A stretch of DNA of 64,000 nt, from assembly GCF_015690355.1 (NCBI RefSeq), contig NZ_JADPRT010000018.1, positions 124,001 through 188,000 of the forward strand, written 5' to 3'. Positions 1 to 9,342 of the stretch are shown one piece after another (position 1 is the first letter of the stretch; each line of letters opens with the position of its first letter). The notes below the pieces were generated by a model, which was given only the letters and a program-made list of their open reading frames with translations, made no database searches and had not been told where the DNA came from. Source of the DNA: Streptacidiphilus fuscans (GTDB taxonomy: Bacteria > Actinomycetota > Actinomycetes > Streptomycetales > Streptomycetaceae). The position numbers and the translations under genes were made by a program.

Positions 1-126
1 GAGAGCGGCCGTGGCCTGCACCTGATCGACGCCCTCGCCGACGTCTGGGGCTACCTGCCGGACGATGCCGGCAAATGGCTCTGGTTCAGCCTCACTCCCG
101 AATCGACCCAGGGAAACGCGGCATGA
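1..126 (+). CDS. HATPase-fold ATP-binding protein, C-terminal part only
   Basis: Frame 1 is open from the window edge to a TGA at 124-126 (41 residues). The residues ESGRGLHLIDALAD, then WGYLPDD and GKWLWFSL, match the C-terminal G2-box region of RsbW/SpoIIAB-like ATP-binding proteins, which are very common in Streptomyces. In that family the GRGL motif contacts ATP and the GK-hydrophobic strand ends the domain. The N-terminal part with the Asn box lies outside the window, so no partner can be inferred. A complete relative occurs at 58496-58987. Confidence 0.7.
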   Translation, partial: ESGRGLHLIDALADVWGYLPDDAGKWLWFSLTPESTQGNAA

Positions 127-178
127 CGGACCGTCGGACGGTCGTCGTACCCCGGTGCCCGGCGAACTGTACGGCCGC

Positions 179-2299
179 TCAAGCCTCTTCGACCTCCAGC
201 ACGACGGCGTCGGCGGGGGCGAGGCGGTGCAGGCCGATGCCGAGGTGTGCCAGGACTGCGCCGATGGCCTCGATGCCGGTGGTGCCGAGGGGTTCGGGGA
301 TCGGACGCAGGCGGGCGAGTTCGGGGGTGAGGCGGACGCGGTAGCGGGTATGCGGGTCCAGGCCCGGGAGTTTGACCCGGGTGGCCGCGTTCATCACGGG
401 GCTGTCGAGCTGGGCGTAGCAGTACACCGCGCTGCGCATGTCGTGTGCGACGACTCCGTGGAGCAGGGCGGTGGGGTCGGGCAGGTCGGTGCGGACCACC
501 GTGCCGGAGTGGATCAGCGGGCGCAGGCGCTTGTACGCGTCGGTCCACGCCTTGAGCTCATCGAGCTCGTCGGGGGTGCAGGTGGTGAGGTCCCACTCCA
601 GACCCGCGTGCGCGAACAGGGCGGTGGCGCAGCGGAAGGCGAGGCGGGTGACCCGGTGGGTGACGTGGGTCTCGGTCGGGCCGACGTGGCTGCCGACCAG
701 CTCCGGGGGCAGCAGCAGGGTGGTCCAGCGCTGGATCCGCTGGCGGTCGAGCGGATCGTTGGTGTCCGAGGCCCAGACCCGGTCCGTGCGCTGGAGGATG
801 CCGAGGTCGACGCGACCGCCGCCGGATGCGCAGGACTCGATCTCCAGCCCCGGGTGACGCGCCTTCAGCGTGTCGACGAGCGCGTACAGGGCACGCGTCT
901 GGGCGTGCACGCCGGCGCGGCCTTCGTGGACGGCCTCGACCAGGGGCCGGTTGTGGTCCCACTTGAGGTAGGGGATCGGGTACTCGTCCAGCAGCGCCTC
1001 CAGGCGGGCCAGGACGTAGGCGGAGGCTTTGGGGTGGGCGAGGTCGAGGACGTGCTGGTTGCGGCGTTCGTGCGGCAGTCGGCCGGGTGCGGCCAGCAGC
1101 CAGTCGGGGTGGTCGCGGGCGAGGTCGGAGTCGGGGTTGACCATCTCCGGCTCGACCCAGAGCCCGAACTGCATGCCCAGGCCGCGGACATGGTCGACGA
1201 GCGGGTGCAGGCCGTCCGGCCAGACCTTGTCGTCGACGTACCAGTCCCCGAGCCCGGCACGGTCGTGGCGGCGGCCTCGGAACCAGCCGTCGTCCAGCAC
1301 GAACCGTTCGGCGCCGACCTGGGCGGCGCGGTCAGCCAGCGCCTTGAGGCGGTCGAGGTCGTGGTCGAAGTAGACGGCCTCCCAGGTGTTCAGCGTCACC
1401 GGCCGTGGTGCGCGCGGGTGTTGGGGGCGGGCGCGGAGCATCCGATGCAGGCGGTCGCTGATCCCGTCCAGACCGTGCGTGGAGTGGACGAAGAACACCT
1501 CGGGGGTGGTGTAGGACTCCCCGGGACCGAGGCTGATCTCGCCAGGGTGGAGCAGTTCGGCTCCGGCGAGCAGACCGGTGCAGTCCGGGAAGCGCTCCGC
1601 GTAGTGCTCGCTGTCGCCGCTCCAGGCGGTGTGAACGGCCCACACCTCGCCGTCCCCGAAGCCGAACCCGGGCGTGCCCGCCGCGAGCAGCGTCGCCGCG
1701 TCGTGGCCGGGGCGGCCGGTGCGTCCCTCTCGGGCGTGGATGCCGTGCGTGAACGCGTGGCGCTGCGGCACGCGTTCGAGCCCCCAACGGCCCGTCAGGT
1801 CCAGGAGCTCGGTGGCCTCCTCCGGCACCGGCAGCACGCTGCGGAGCGTGTGGAGGTTCCACGGGGTGGTGCTGGAGGCGGAGTTGGTGACGGTGTGGGT
1901 GACGCCCAGCACGCCCTGGGCGGTCAGCCTGAGGTCGGTGCGGACGGTGATGCGTGCGTCCGTGTCGGCTGCTTCGACGGTCAGCCGTGTCGCGCCGTCC
2001 GCGTCCTCGGAACGCACGACGGGCCGACTCGGGCGCAGCCGCAGGTGCGGCCACTGCCCCGCGCGCTCGCCCAGGACCGCAGGGCGTCCCGACCAGTCGT
2101 CAGCTTGCGTGGGCAGCAAGGGCAGCGCGCCCGCGGGGGCACCAGCCCCGGCAGCCTTGCACGCCTGTGCCGCGTCGGTCTCGGTGAGGCCGAGATCGCG
2201 CCCCCAGTGCAGGACACGGGGGAGGGTGGTGTCGCTTTCCACGACGACGAGAGCGACACCGGCGGCGGTGAGGGTGTGGATGCTGGTTCGGTTGGCCAT
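179..2299 (-). CDS. Alpha-galactosidase, glycoside hydrolase family 36
   Basis: A 706-residue cytoplasmic-type protein with no signal peptide. It has the GH36 layout: N-terminal beta-sandwich (about 1-280), central (beta/alpha)8 barrel and a C-terminal sheet. The barrel shows WVEPEMVNPDSDL, then YLKWDHNR with the nucleophile Asp, then ESCASGGGRVDLG and WASDTNDPLDRQ with the acid/base Asp. The family hydrolyses terminal alpha-1,6-galactose from melibiose, raffinose and similar sugars. A GAGG-like ribosome site precedes the ATG. It lies next to a sugar-type regulator gene transcribed the same way and upstream of a secreted GH27 enzyme. This suggests extracellular trimming followed by intracellular hydrolysis, but no sugar transporter is visible in the window. 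Confidence 0.93.
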   Translation of the reverse strand: MANRTSIHTLTAAGVALVVVESDTTLPRVLHWGRDLGLTETDAAQACKAAGAGAPAGALPLLPTQADDWSGRPAVLGERAGQWPHLRLRPSRPVVRSEDADGATRLTVEAADTDARITVRTDLRLTAQGVLGVTHTVTNSASSTTPWNLHTLRSVLPVPEEATELLDLTGRWGLERVPQRHAFTHGIHAREGRTGRPGHDAATLLAAGTPGFGFGDGEVWAVHTAWSGDSEHYAERFPDCTGLLAGAELLHPGEISLGPGESYTTPEVFFVHSTHGLDGISDRLHRMLRARPQHPRAPRPVTLNTWEAVYFDHDLDRLKALADRAAQVGAERFVLDDGWFRGRRHDRAGLGDWYVDDKVWPDGLHPLVDHVRGLGMQFGLWVEPEMVNPDSDLARDHPDWLLAAPGRLPHERRNQHVLDLAHPKASAYVLARLEALLDEYPIPYLKWDHNRPLVEAVHEGRAGVHAQTRALYALVDTLKARHPGLEIESCASGGGRVDLGILQRTDRVWASDTNDPLDRQRIQRWTTLLLPPELVGSHVGPTETHVTHRVTRLAFRCATALFAHAGLEWDLTTCTPDELDELKAWTDAYKRLRPLIHSGTVVRTDLPDPTALLHGVVAHDMRSAVYCYAQLDSPVMNAATRVKLPGLDPHTRYRVRLTPELARLRPIPEPLGTTGIEAIGAVLAHLGIGLHRLAPADAVVLEVEEA

Positions 2300-2407
2300 G
2301 GGGGACCTCGGTTGGGTGGGAGGAGGCTTGGGGGTCAGGAGTAGCTCGGACTGAGGCGCCGGGATCCGGTGCCGGAGCCGATGTGGAGCAGGGTCGTCGG
2401 GTCGGTC

Positions 2408-3499
2408 TCAATGGGCGGCACGCACGCCGCCGCACGACGCTCGGATCCGTAGCCGCGGGAGGACGCGGGTCTGAACAACGTGCGCGTCGGGGTCGGCGAT
2501 CCGGCGCAGCAGCAACTCCACCGCCCCTTTGCCGAGTTCGGCCTTGGCCGGTGCAACCGAGGTGATCGGCACGTCCGCGAGCCTTGCCACCTCGTCGTCG
2601 TAGCTGATCATGGCGAGGTCGTGGGGGATGCGGAGGCCCCGTTCGAGCAGGCGGTCTTGGACGGTGAGCGCTTCGGTGTCGTTGTGCACGATCACCGCGG
2701 TCACGTCACCGCACCGGATCAGATCGAAGAGACGTTCGGTCTCGGTCTCGGTCTCGGTGGCGTCGGCGGCGGACACCCCGTGTCGGGTCAGGTCGATGGG
2801 GACGAGGCCGCGTGCGCGCATGGCAACGTGGTACCCGGGGCGCAGGTGCGGCATGGTGACGGTGGGGCCTCCGAACAGGGCGATGCGTTGATGCCCCAGC
2901 CCGGCGAGGTGGCGGACGGCCAGTGCTCCGCCTGCGGCATGGTCGGAGCCGATCCGGTCGAGCCCGGCGCCGGGCAACCCCAGCGGGATCTCCCGCTCCA
3001 CCAGGACGACAGGCACGTGGGCATCAGCGATCGGCGTGCAATCGGCCTCGCTCACCTCCTCGTCGGCCCATGTGGGGGTGAGCAGCAGCCCGTCGACGCC
3101 GCCGGCGAGCAGGTCGCCCATCTGCGACGCGTCCAGCGCGCTGCGGTATTCGCTCACCGCGACGATCAGCCTCGCTCCGGCGGCCCGGGCGGTGCGCCGG
3201 GCGCTGCGCACCACACTCTGGTAGAAGTAGCCCGCTGTGGGCACGACCATCCCGAAGGTGAGCGGGGGGCGGAGCTGCCGCAGGAGTCGCGCGTCGCGGG
3301 CGTTGGGCGGGGCCTGCGGCAGGGAGACGGAGCCGTGCACGCGGCGGACGCGCCCGACGGCGGCGAGCGCACTGACGTCACGCCGCGCGGTTTCGCAGGA
3401 GACGCCCAGGACTTCGGCCAGTTCGGTCACCCGCAGACTCCCGCGCTCGTGCACGAGCTCGACGATGCGCTGATGCCGCCTCTCGACCTTGCCTCCCAT
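2408..3499 (-). CDS. Transcriptional regulator: DeoR-type HTH fused to LacI-type sugar-sensor domain
   Basis: A 363-residue protein from the ATG at 3499. I chose this start because the protein then opens directly with the helix-turn-helix (MGGKVERRHQRIVELV ... LRVTELAEVLGVSCETARR). The frame is open further upstream but is not protein-like there. Residues 1-60 form a DeoR/GntR-like winged HTH. From about residue 85 a periplasmic-binding-protein fold of the LacI/GalR sensor type follows (GGVDGLLLTP, GSDHAAGGALAVRHLAGLGH, ISYDDEVARLADVPITSV). It ends about 110 bp upstream of the GH36 start and probably controls that gene in response to a galactoside (inference). Confidence 0.85.
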   Translation of the reverse strand: MGGKVERRHQRIVELVHERGSLRVTELAEVLGVSCETARRDVSALAAVGRVRRVHGSVSLPQAPPNARDARLLRQLRPPLTFGMVVPTAGYFYQSVVRSARRTARAAGARLIVAVSEYRSALDASQMGDLLAGGVDGLLLTPTWADEEVSEADCTPIADAHVPVVLVEREIPLGLPGAGLDRIGSDHAAGGALAVRHLAGLGHQRIALFGGPTVTMPHLRPGYHVAMRARGLVPIDLTRHGVSAADATETETETERLFDLIRCGDVTAVIVHNDTEALTVQDRLLERGLRIPHDLAMISYDDEVARLADVPITSVAPAKAELGKGAVELLLRRIADPDAHVVQTRVLPRLRIRASCGGVRAAH

Positions 3500-3530
3500 G
3501 CGGGCCGCCCCTATGCCATGTCGATGCGCG

Positions 3531-4090
3531 TCAGCCGGAGTTGTGGTCGAAGTGGAGGTGGGAGGTGATGCGGTAGCGGTCGCCTCGGTAGACGGAGCGG
3601 GTGAACTCGACGACGCGGCCGGTGGTGTCGCGGGTGGTGCGCTGGGTCTGCAGGAGTGGCGCATAGACGGGGACGTCCAACAGGTCGGCCTGGTCGGGGT
3701 TGGCGACGGTGGGTTCCAGGGTCTGCACGGCGTCGCGGACCGTCTGGGCGCGGGTGCGCTCGTCCCCGACAACGGCGGGCGGGACTTCAGCGGTCACCCA
3801 GTACCCGCCGACACTTCCCCCGACCTCGGTGCCTTCCAGCGCTGAGCCACGTGCCCACCCGCTTCCGGGCTCGGCCCGCGACGGCACCGCAACGCTCTGC
3901 GTCTCGGACCAGACCCGGCAGGCGACAAGTCTGACGGTCACCTGGGCCCGGCCGGTCCGCAGCGTCATCGCGTCGCCGTCCTCGCTCGCCTGGCCGAGCG
4001 CGGGTCGCGCACTGCAGCTGACCTTCGGTGATCTGACCGGTCTGGCGGGATCCACCCAGCAGGTCACCGTCCGACTGGGCTGACCGCGCA
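3531..4090 (-). pseudogene. GntR-family regulator, UTRA effector-domain remnant (5' part lost in G/C tract)
   Basis: The minus-strand frame ending at 3531 contains a recognisable UTRA-domain C-terminus: ADLLDVPVYAPLLQTQRTT, then GRVVEFTRSVYRGDRYRI. UTRA domains sense small metabolites in HutC/FarR-type GntR regulators. Weaker similarity (QVTVRLVAC, GSALEGTEVGGSVG) runs up to about 4080. The reading frame then enters the G/C-only tract at 4091-4233, and no GntR winged HTH is present. A complete gene would need roughly 100 more N-terminal residues. The gene is therefore either truncated in the organism or, more likely, damaged by misassembly. It was probably a second regulator of this sugar locus. 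Confidence 0.55.
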
Positions 4091-4233
<143 letters not shown>

Positions 4234-4271
4234 ACCGCTCGCAGCCGGAGCCCGAGTCCTTCCGACGCGTA

Positions 4272-5039
4272 TTACTGCCCGGTCATCGTGATGCCGCCGC
4301 TGCCGTCGAGGCTGTAGCTCCCCTCGGCCGCGCAGGTGCCGTAGGTGCCCCCGCTGGTGATGGCGCCGGTTCCCTGCCCGCTGTTGGTGAAGGGCCGCCA
4401 GAAGTGCGCCTGGCCGTAGGGGATGGCGCTGCAGGAGGAGGTGGAGTCGTAGTACTCCTGGAAACCGACGCCGGAGGGCTGGAAGTTGCCGCCGCCGGAG
4501 ACGGTCCAGCTGCCGATGGTGGTCCACACGTCCGTCGAGTCGTCGACGACGTAGCCGGTGTAGGTGTTCGTGCCGGTGACGATGGCTTCGAGCTCGTACT
4601 CGTCGCCGACGGTGTAGGGGTAGCTGATCAGGCAGCTGGTGCCCGCGCCCCCGTCGGCGCCGGAGTGGCAGTTCGGGCTGGTGGAGGAGGTGCCGCTGCC
4701 GAAGATGCTGAACAGGGCCGCGCCGCCGCCGGCGCGCGGCTGGAGGCCGACGTAACCGCCCTGGTTGTTGTTGAGGTAGAACTGCTGGGCCCAGTAGTAA
4801 CCGGCGGCGTCGGGCTGGCTGTTCACGGTGATCGGGAAGGCCAGCTTGGTCAGGCCGCCCGACGGGGCCCCGCTGAAGGACCAGTTGTCGGAGACCATGC
4901 CGCCCGGGGTGACGGCTGCGGATGCGGGGGCGGCGTTGGCGAGGGCGAAGGCCGTGACCGCGACGCAGGCCAACGCGGCCCGCCGGATCACCTGCCCCGC
5001 GGTGCGGCGGCGCGGTGTCGGTGCGCTCTGACGGATCAT
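4272..5039 (-). CDS. Secreted protein resembling the DUF3472 family
   Basis: A 255-residue protein with a twin-Arg-rich N-region, a hydrophobic core (ALACVAVTAFALANAAPASA) and a likely signal-peptidase site after ASA near residue 42. The mature part is rich in Gly, Ser, Thr and Tyr. Segments such as YYWAQQFYLNNNQGGYVGLQ and GYVVDDSTDVWTTIGSW recall DUF3472 domains of secreted actinomycete proteins, some of which accompany carbohydrate-active enzymes. The family assignment is from memory of the pattern and moderate only. It follows the GH27 gene on the same strand with a 70-bp gap, so co-expression is likely. Biochemical role unknown. Confidence 0.65.
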   Translation of the reverse strand: MIRQSAPTPRRRTAGQVIRRAALACVAVTAFALANAAPASAAVTPGGMVSDNWSFSGAPSGGLTKLAFPITVNSQPDAAGYYWAQQFYLNNNQGGYVGLQPRAGGGAALFSIFGSGTSSTSPNCHSGADGGAGTSCLISYPYTVGDEYELEAIVTGTNTYTGYVVDDSTDVWTTIGSWTVSGGGNFQPSGVGFQEYYDSTSSCSAIPYGQAHFWRPFTNSGQGTGAITSGGTYGTCAAEGSYSLDGSGGITMTGQ

Positions 5040-5108
5040 TGCGTTCTCCGGTTTGCGAGACGTGTTCTGGGAGGCGTGTTCTGCGAGGCGTGCCGTGCGA
5101 CGCGCGCT

Positions 5109-7338
5109 CTACGAGGCGCAGGTGATCTGAGCGTCGGCCCAGTCGGAGTGGTCGTAGTTGATGGTGTCGCCCGTGTGGTTGACGACCAGTCGCAGGTACT
5201 GGGCGCCCGAGACATTGGCGGTCAACGCCTTGCCCGGCTCGCCGCCGGTCATCACTCCGCTGTCCGCGACCTGCTTGCCGTCGGCCCAGATCTGGAAGTC
5301 GACGGATCCGTTGGTGCCGACTTCGCTGTCGACGCCGACCGTGGTGGAGACCGACGAGCACTTCTGGCCGATGTAGTACTCCAGCAGACTGTCGGCGTGG
5401 GTCCCGATGCCCGTGGGGTAGGCGACGCCGCCGATCGTGAGCGGGTTGCCGCCGACGCTTTCGTTCTTCTCCAGCGTGCCCCAGCCGATGGTCTCCTGGA
5501 GCCAAGGGACGGTGGCGAGTTGGACGGTCCCGGTCGGAGGGGCGGGTGGCACGACGACGTCGACCGTCTCCGAGGATGACCCGGTTGCATGGCGTTCGGT
5601 CATGGTCAGGCTGTAGGAGCCTGGTGCTGCTGTCGTCGGCACCGAGATCTTCCACGAGGTGTCGAACGTGGCGTTCGTGCCGAGAGCGGGCGTGCTGCTC
5701 GCCGAGGCGGGCGTGACCGACCAGCCTGCCGGCGCGGAGAGCGACACCTGGATGCCCCGAGCGGGAACACGGCCGGTGTTGGTGACCGAGGTCTGCACCG
5801 CGTTCGTCCCGCCCGCCGTGACGACGGGGGTGGCCCCCGGGTAGGGCAGGTCGAGCTGGATACCGGCGTTCACCGACGGCGGGTAGAGGTTCCACCGCGG
5901 GTCGATCCCGACGCGGTACAGGGCGGTGCCGTGCGCCGGGACCTGCGCGGTGATGGTGCCGGCGGTCTCGGTCGTCTGATGCGCCCACAGGTCGTCGAGC
6001 GTGTAGGCCGGGCCGGTGGGCATCCCGATCGCGGACGCGGAGGTGGAGATGGTCTGCGGCTGGTCACTCGTGTTGAAGAGCGCGACGACGCTGTCCCCGT
6101 CGGCTTCCTTCTTGGTGAAGATCTGTGAGGTGCTCGTGTCGGCGATGCGCTTGGCGTCGATGCCGTCCTGGTCGACGGCGATCACGTCGGTGTTCTTGAG
6201 ATACCCCAGGTCGGTCGGGTCGAGGTGGGTCAGGTCGGTGCCGAGAAGCAGCGGCGAGGCGGCCATCGCCCACAGGCTCAGCTGGGTTCGGCGCTCGTCG
6301 GGCGTGAGGCCGTCGTTGCTGCCGTTGCCGACCTCGATGGAGTCGTAGTCGTTGAACGCTCCGGGGCCGCCGTACGGTTGCCACGCTGCGACCTCATCGA
6401 ACCGGGTGGCCACGCTGTTCCAGGACGTGAGCGGGTAACTGCTGCCGTTGGTGCCGCAGTAGCACTCGATGTCACCGCCGGTCCGCCAGCCGTTGGCGTA
6501 CGTCGCCCAGGTGGAGGCGTCGGAGACGGCCAGGCCGTTGGAGAGTTCGAGGTGGATGGGACGCCCGGTCTGCCGCAGCGCGTTCGACCAGGCGGCGACG
6601 TCCGGGACGTCCCAGGATCCGACGCCGTCGATCTTGAGGTAGTCCACGCCCCACGAGGCCATCTCGTCGGCCCAGGAGTCGATGAACGCCTGCGCGCCGG
6701 GCTTGCTGTAGTCGATGCCGACCATGCCGCCGCAGTTGTAGTTGGCCTCCGAGACGCTCGGCTCGGCGATGTCGTCGGCGTGGTAGGAGGTGCCCTCGAT
6801 CGGAGTGTTCTCGGCGACGGCCTGCTGGGATATCCCGGGGGTGACGTACAGGCCGAACTTCAGGCCGTCCGCGTGCACATGGTCCGCGACGACCTTGATC
6901 CCGTCCTCCGAGCCGGAGGGCGGGAACTTGCCCGGATCGGTCACCCAGCGGCCGTACTGGTCGACGGCGGGCCCCTGGCCGCCGGGGCACTGGTAGTAGA
7001 AGTCGTCGAGATTGACGTACTGGTAGCCCACGTTGGCGAGCCCGTCGGACTTGAGCGCGTCGGGGGGGGGGGGGCCCCCCCCCCCCCCGGGGGGGGGGGG
7101 GCGGGGGCGCCCACAACGCCCAACCCAGGGGGTCGGGGGGGGGGGGGCCGGGGCCCCCCCCCCCCCCCCCCGACGGATGGCTGCGCAGGTAGCTCCAACT
7201 GCTCCATCCCATGGCGGGCTTGAGCCCGACTCCGTTGTCCTCCGCCCGCGCGGCGGTCGGGGTGGAGACGATCATCCCGGCGACGAGTGCCAACCCGGCT
7301 GCCAGCGCCGGTCCCACGGCCCGCATCGATCTGCTCAC
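5109..7338 (-). CDS. Secreted GH27 alpha-galactosidase with NEW3 and NPCBM modules, interrupted by a G/C tract
   Basis: The GTG at 7338 follows an AAGGAG site and starts a signal peptide (RAVGPALAAGLALVAGMIVS ... ARA). The GH27 opening GLKPAMGWSSWSYL follows, and then the frame runs into the tract at 7062-7171. The protein resumes in a different frame with GYQYVNLDDFYY and is intact to 5109. Catalytic features are VDYLKIDGVG (nucleophile Asp) and NGWRTGGDIECYCG (acid/base Asp). After the barrel comes an alpha-galactosidase-associated NEW3 domain (GWSVTPAS region), then an NPCBM carbohydrate-binding module (WLQETIGWGTLEKN ... GIGTHADS ... RLVVNHTGD). An intact protein would be about 730 residues. 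The downstream in-frame ATG at 7031 is only an artefactual start. Confidence 0.88.
7062..7171. repeat. Second G/C-rich homopolymer tract, inside the GH27 gene
   Basis: The order is G run 7062-7074, C run 7075-7088, G run 7089-7101, about 33 bp of ordinary sequence, G run 7135-7147, and C run 7154-7171. It sits in the GH27 coding region where relatives have only about ten residues. It shifts the reading frame from the signal-peptide part to the catalytic part. The composition matches the tract at 4091-4233, which suggests a common technical cause. Confidence 0.85.
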
Positions 7339-7535
7339 TCTTGCTCCTTCACGGATGTCATCCCGTCGAAACCGATAAAAGTTCAACAGGAGCGCGCAAG
7401 TTCAAACAGCAACGAACGGCGTGGAGTCTAGGAAGGGCCCGCCTACCGCGTCAACGGAGCCGCACATCGGTCGGGCAGTATTCGGGCATGACGAAGTCGC
7501 GGAGGCGTCGACGCCTCCGCGACGGGGGTCGAGGG

Positions 7536-8339
7536 TCAGAAGACGACCCGGGCCGCGTTGAGCGCGGCTGCGGCGTCCGCGTCGCCCTCGAAGGTCAGCT
7601 CACCCCGCGGCTGCCGACCCGAGAGGTGGCGGGCGAAGTCGATCGCGTCGGCCCGCAGCGTGACCACGGGCGGACCGCTGCCGAGCAGGAAGCGGCCACC
7701 GGCCGGGCCCGAGAGCTCCAGCAGGCACGGCGGTCCGGTCCAGCCGAGCGCCAGGTCCAGCAGGACCTGGTCCATGATCTCGCTGTCGTGCGCGTCCAGG
7801 GTCAGCTCGGCACCGGTCGCATCGCTGATGTCGATACGGTGCATCCAGGTGTCGCGGGCGATGAGAACGCTGTTCAGGTACTCCATGGAGTCCTCCGGCA
7901 GCGCCTTGCCCTCTGGGAAGATCATGCTCGTGCGGATCCGCCGCAGCACCGGAGCCGGTACGCGGGACAGCGAGCGGACGCCCTTGGGCGCGACGCGGCC
8001 GAACTCCTCGACCAGACGCTCCGAGGACGCTCCGCCGCGCTCCTCGACCTGACTCTCGTTGTGGCCGTCGAGCGGTCCCATCTGGGGATGCCTGTGGCGA
8101 GCCCGTCGGATTCGCGTGATCATGAGCCAGGGCTTGGGCAGTTCCTCGAACTGGCCGACCTCGTGCGCGACCATGTCCCGGACGGTCCAGCCGCTGCACG
8201 CGGTCGGCTTCGACCATGCCCTGGCGTCCAACGATTCCATCATCGCGAGCGAGGCCTGTATCTCGGCCTCGTTGACCGTGCGTGCCCGTGACCCTGACGT
8301 CCGGGTGATGTCCATGGCGGGAACCGTAGGCGTAGCCAT
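7536..8339 (-). CDS. Maleylpyruvate isomerase-family, mycothiol-dependent-type protein (DinB-like)
   Basis: A 267-residue protein with the MDMPI N-terminal four-helix signature WSKPTACSGWTVRDMVAHEV, where the GWTVRD-x-x-AH segment normally carries a metal-ligand His. A mid-protein RDTWMHRIDI corresponds to the second and third metal-binding positions of DinB-like folds. The C-terminal 80 residues (FARHLSGRQPRGELTFEGD) resemble the SCP2/MDMPI_C domain. The family includes mycothiol-dependent isomerases and detoxifying S-transferases. The substrate cannot be deduced. A strong GAGGAGG-like ribosome site precedes the ATG. The gene appears to be monocistronic. Confidence 0.8.
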   Translation of the reverse strand: MATPTVPAMDITRTSGSRARTVNEAEIQASLAMMESLDARAWSKPTACSGWTVRDMVAHEVGQFEELPKPWLMITRIRRARHRHPQMGPLDGHNESQVEERGGASSERLVEEFGRVAPKGVRSLSRVPAPVLRRIRTSMIFPEGKALPEDSMEYLNSVLIARDTWMHRIDISDATGAELTLDAHDSEIMDQVLLDLALGWTGPPCLLELSGPAGGRFLLGSGPPVVTLRADAIDFARHLSGRQPRGELTFEGDADAAAALNAARVVF

Positions 8340-8430
8340 ACCGCACCTCCTCGCCGGCTTGCTTCCAGGCTACAAAGGCATCACGCCGACGGCATGTGCA
8401 CGGCACCGGGACAGCCGCGTCGGAGGCGGC

Positions 8431-9201
8431 TCAGACGCAGAAGTCCACCGCGCCGCTGTCGAGTGAGTAGTAGGCGCCGACGACCTGGGCGCGGCCTTCC
8501 CGCTCGTACGGTTCGAGCAACTCGTCATGCTGCAACTGGAAGACGGTCAGCCGGATCTGGGCGCGAATCGTGTTGTCGACCTGGTCGCCCGGAAGGCCCT
8601 TGGCCGCCTCGTAGGCCGGGCGCAGCGCGTCCACGACGTCCTTGAGGTGGGCGGGGGCCTCACGTCCGGCGTTGAGGGTCTCCACCGCGAAGGTGACCGC
8701 GCCGCAGCGCTGGTGCCCCATGACGACGAGCAGCGGCGTCAGTGACTCCTCCACGCCGTACTCCACCGCGCCTTGGACCAGGCCGTCGTTGGTCTGCGCG
8801 GCCGTGCGCACCACGAACAGGTCACCCACGCCCCGGTCGAAGACGATCTCCGGGGGGACGCGTGAGTCGATGCACGAGAAGACGGTCGCGAGCGGATGCT
8901 GACCGGCCGCGACCTGTTCACGGCGCGCCACGGTCTGGTGGGGGTGCCGCAGCCGTCCGGCGATCCAACGCTGGTTGCCCGCCTGGAGCAGGTGGAGGAC
9001 GCGCTCCGGGGTGAGCTCCGGGGTGACGGGGGCGTCGGCCGCGTCGAGTGGCGAGGCGGGTCGGACAGCCGCGGCGGCGTCGGGGGCGAGGAGCGTGGTC
9101 CACAGCGGGGCGGAGGCGAGGACGGTCGCCCCGCCGAGGAGGACGCCCCTGCGCGTCCTTGGAACCTCGCTGACCTGGGATCGTGCTACGGGCTCGGACA
9201 C
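8431..9201 (-). CDS. Beta-class carbonic anhydrase, Tat-exported
   Basis: A 256-residue protein from a GTG at 9201, placed 8 nt after AAGGAG. The N-terminus has RTRRGVLLGGATVLASAPLW, a Tat-type signal (RR followed by a hydrophobic stretch). The zinc site of beta-carbonic anhydrases is clear: SCIDSRVPPE gives Cys and the Asp-Arg dyad, and MGHQRCGAV gives His and Cys. Length and order match the family, which hydrates CO2 to bicarbonate, here probably outside the membrane. It lies between kup and the MDMPI gene on the same strand, with gaps too large to suggest an operon. Confidence 0.92.
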   Translation of the reverse strand: MSEPVARSQVSEVPRTRRGVLLGGATVLASAPLWTTLLAPDAAAAVRPASPLDAADAPVTPELTPERVLHLLQAGNQRWIAGRLRHPHQTVARREQVAAGQHPLATVFSCIDSRVPPEIVFDRGVGDLFVVRTAAQTNDGLVQGAVEYGVEESLTPLLVVMGHQRCGAVTFAVETLNAGREAPAHLKDVVDALRPAYEAAKGLPGDQVDNTIRAQIRLTVFQLQHDELLEPYEREGRAQVVGAYYSLDSGAVDFCV

Positions 9202-9342
9202 GTCGGCAGCTCCTTCAAGCGATCGCACATGGCGTGACCCCCTGCCGAGTATGGGGATCCGATGCGGCGGCAACCGCTCACTGCGCCGCACCGGCGACCG
9301 TCTTCACTCGAAGCGCGCAGTCCGGAGTGCTGACGCCGCGAC

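Noticed and set aside
65..2344. Very long plus-strand open frame opposite the GH36 gene
   Set aside because: It is the codon-bias shadow of the GH36 gene; it has no family pattern and has Gly/Val/Asp-rich composition typical of such shadows.
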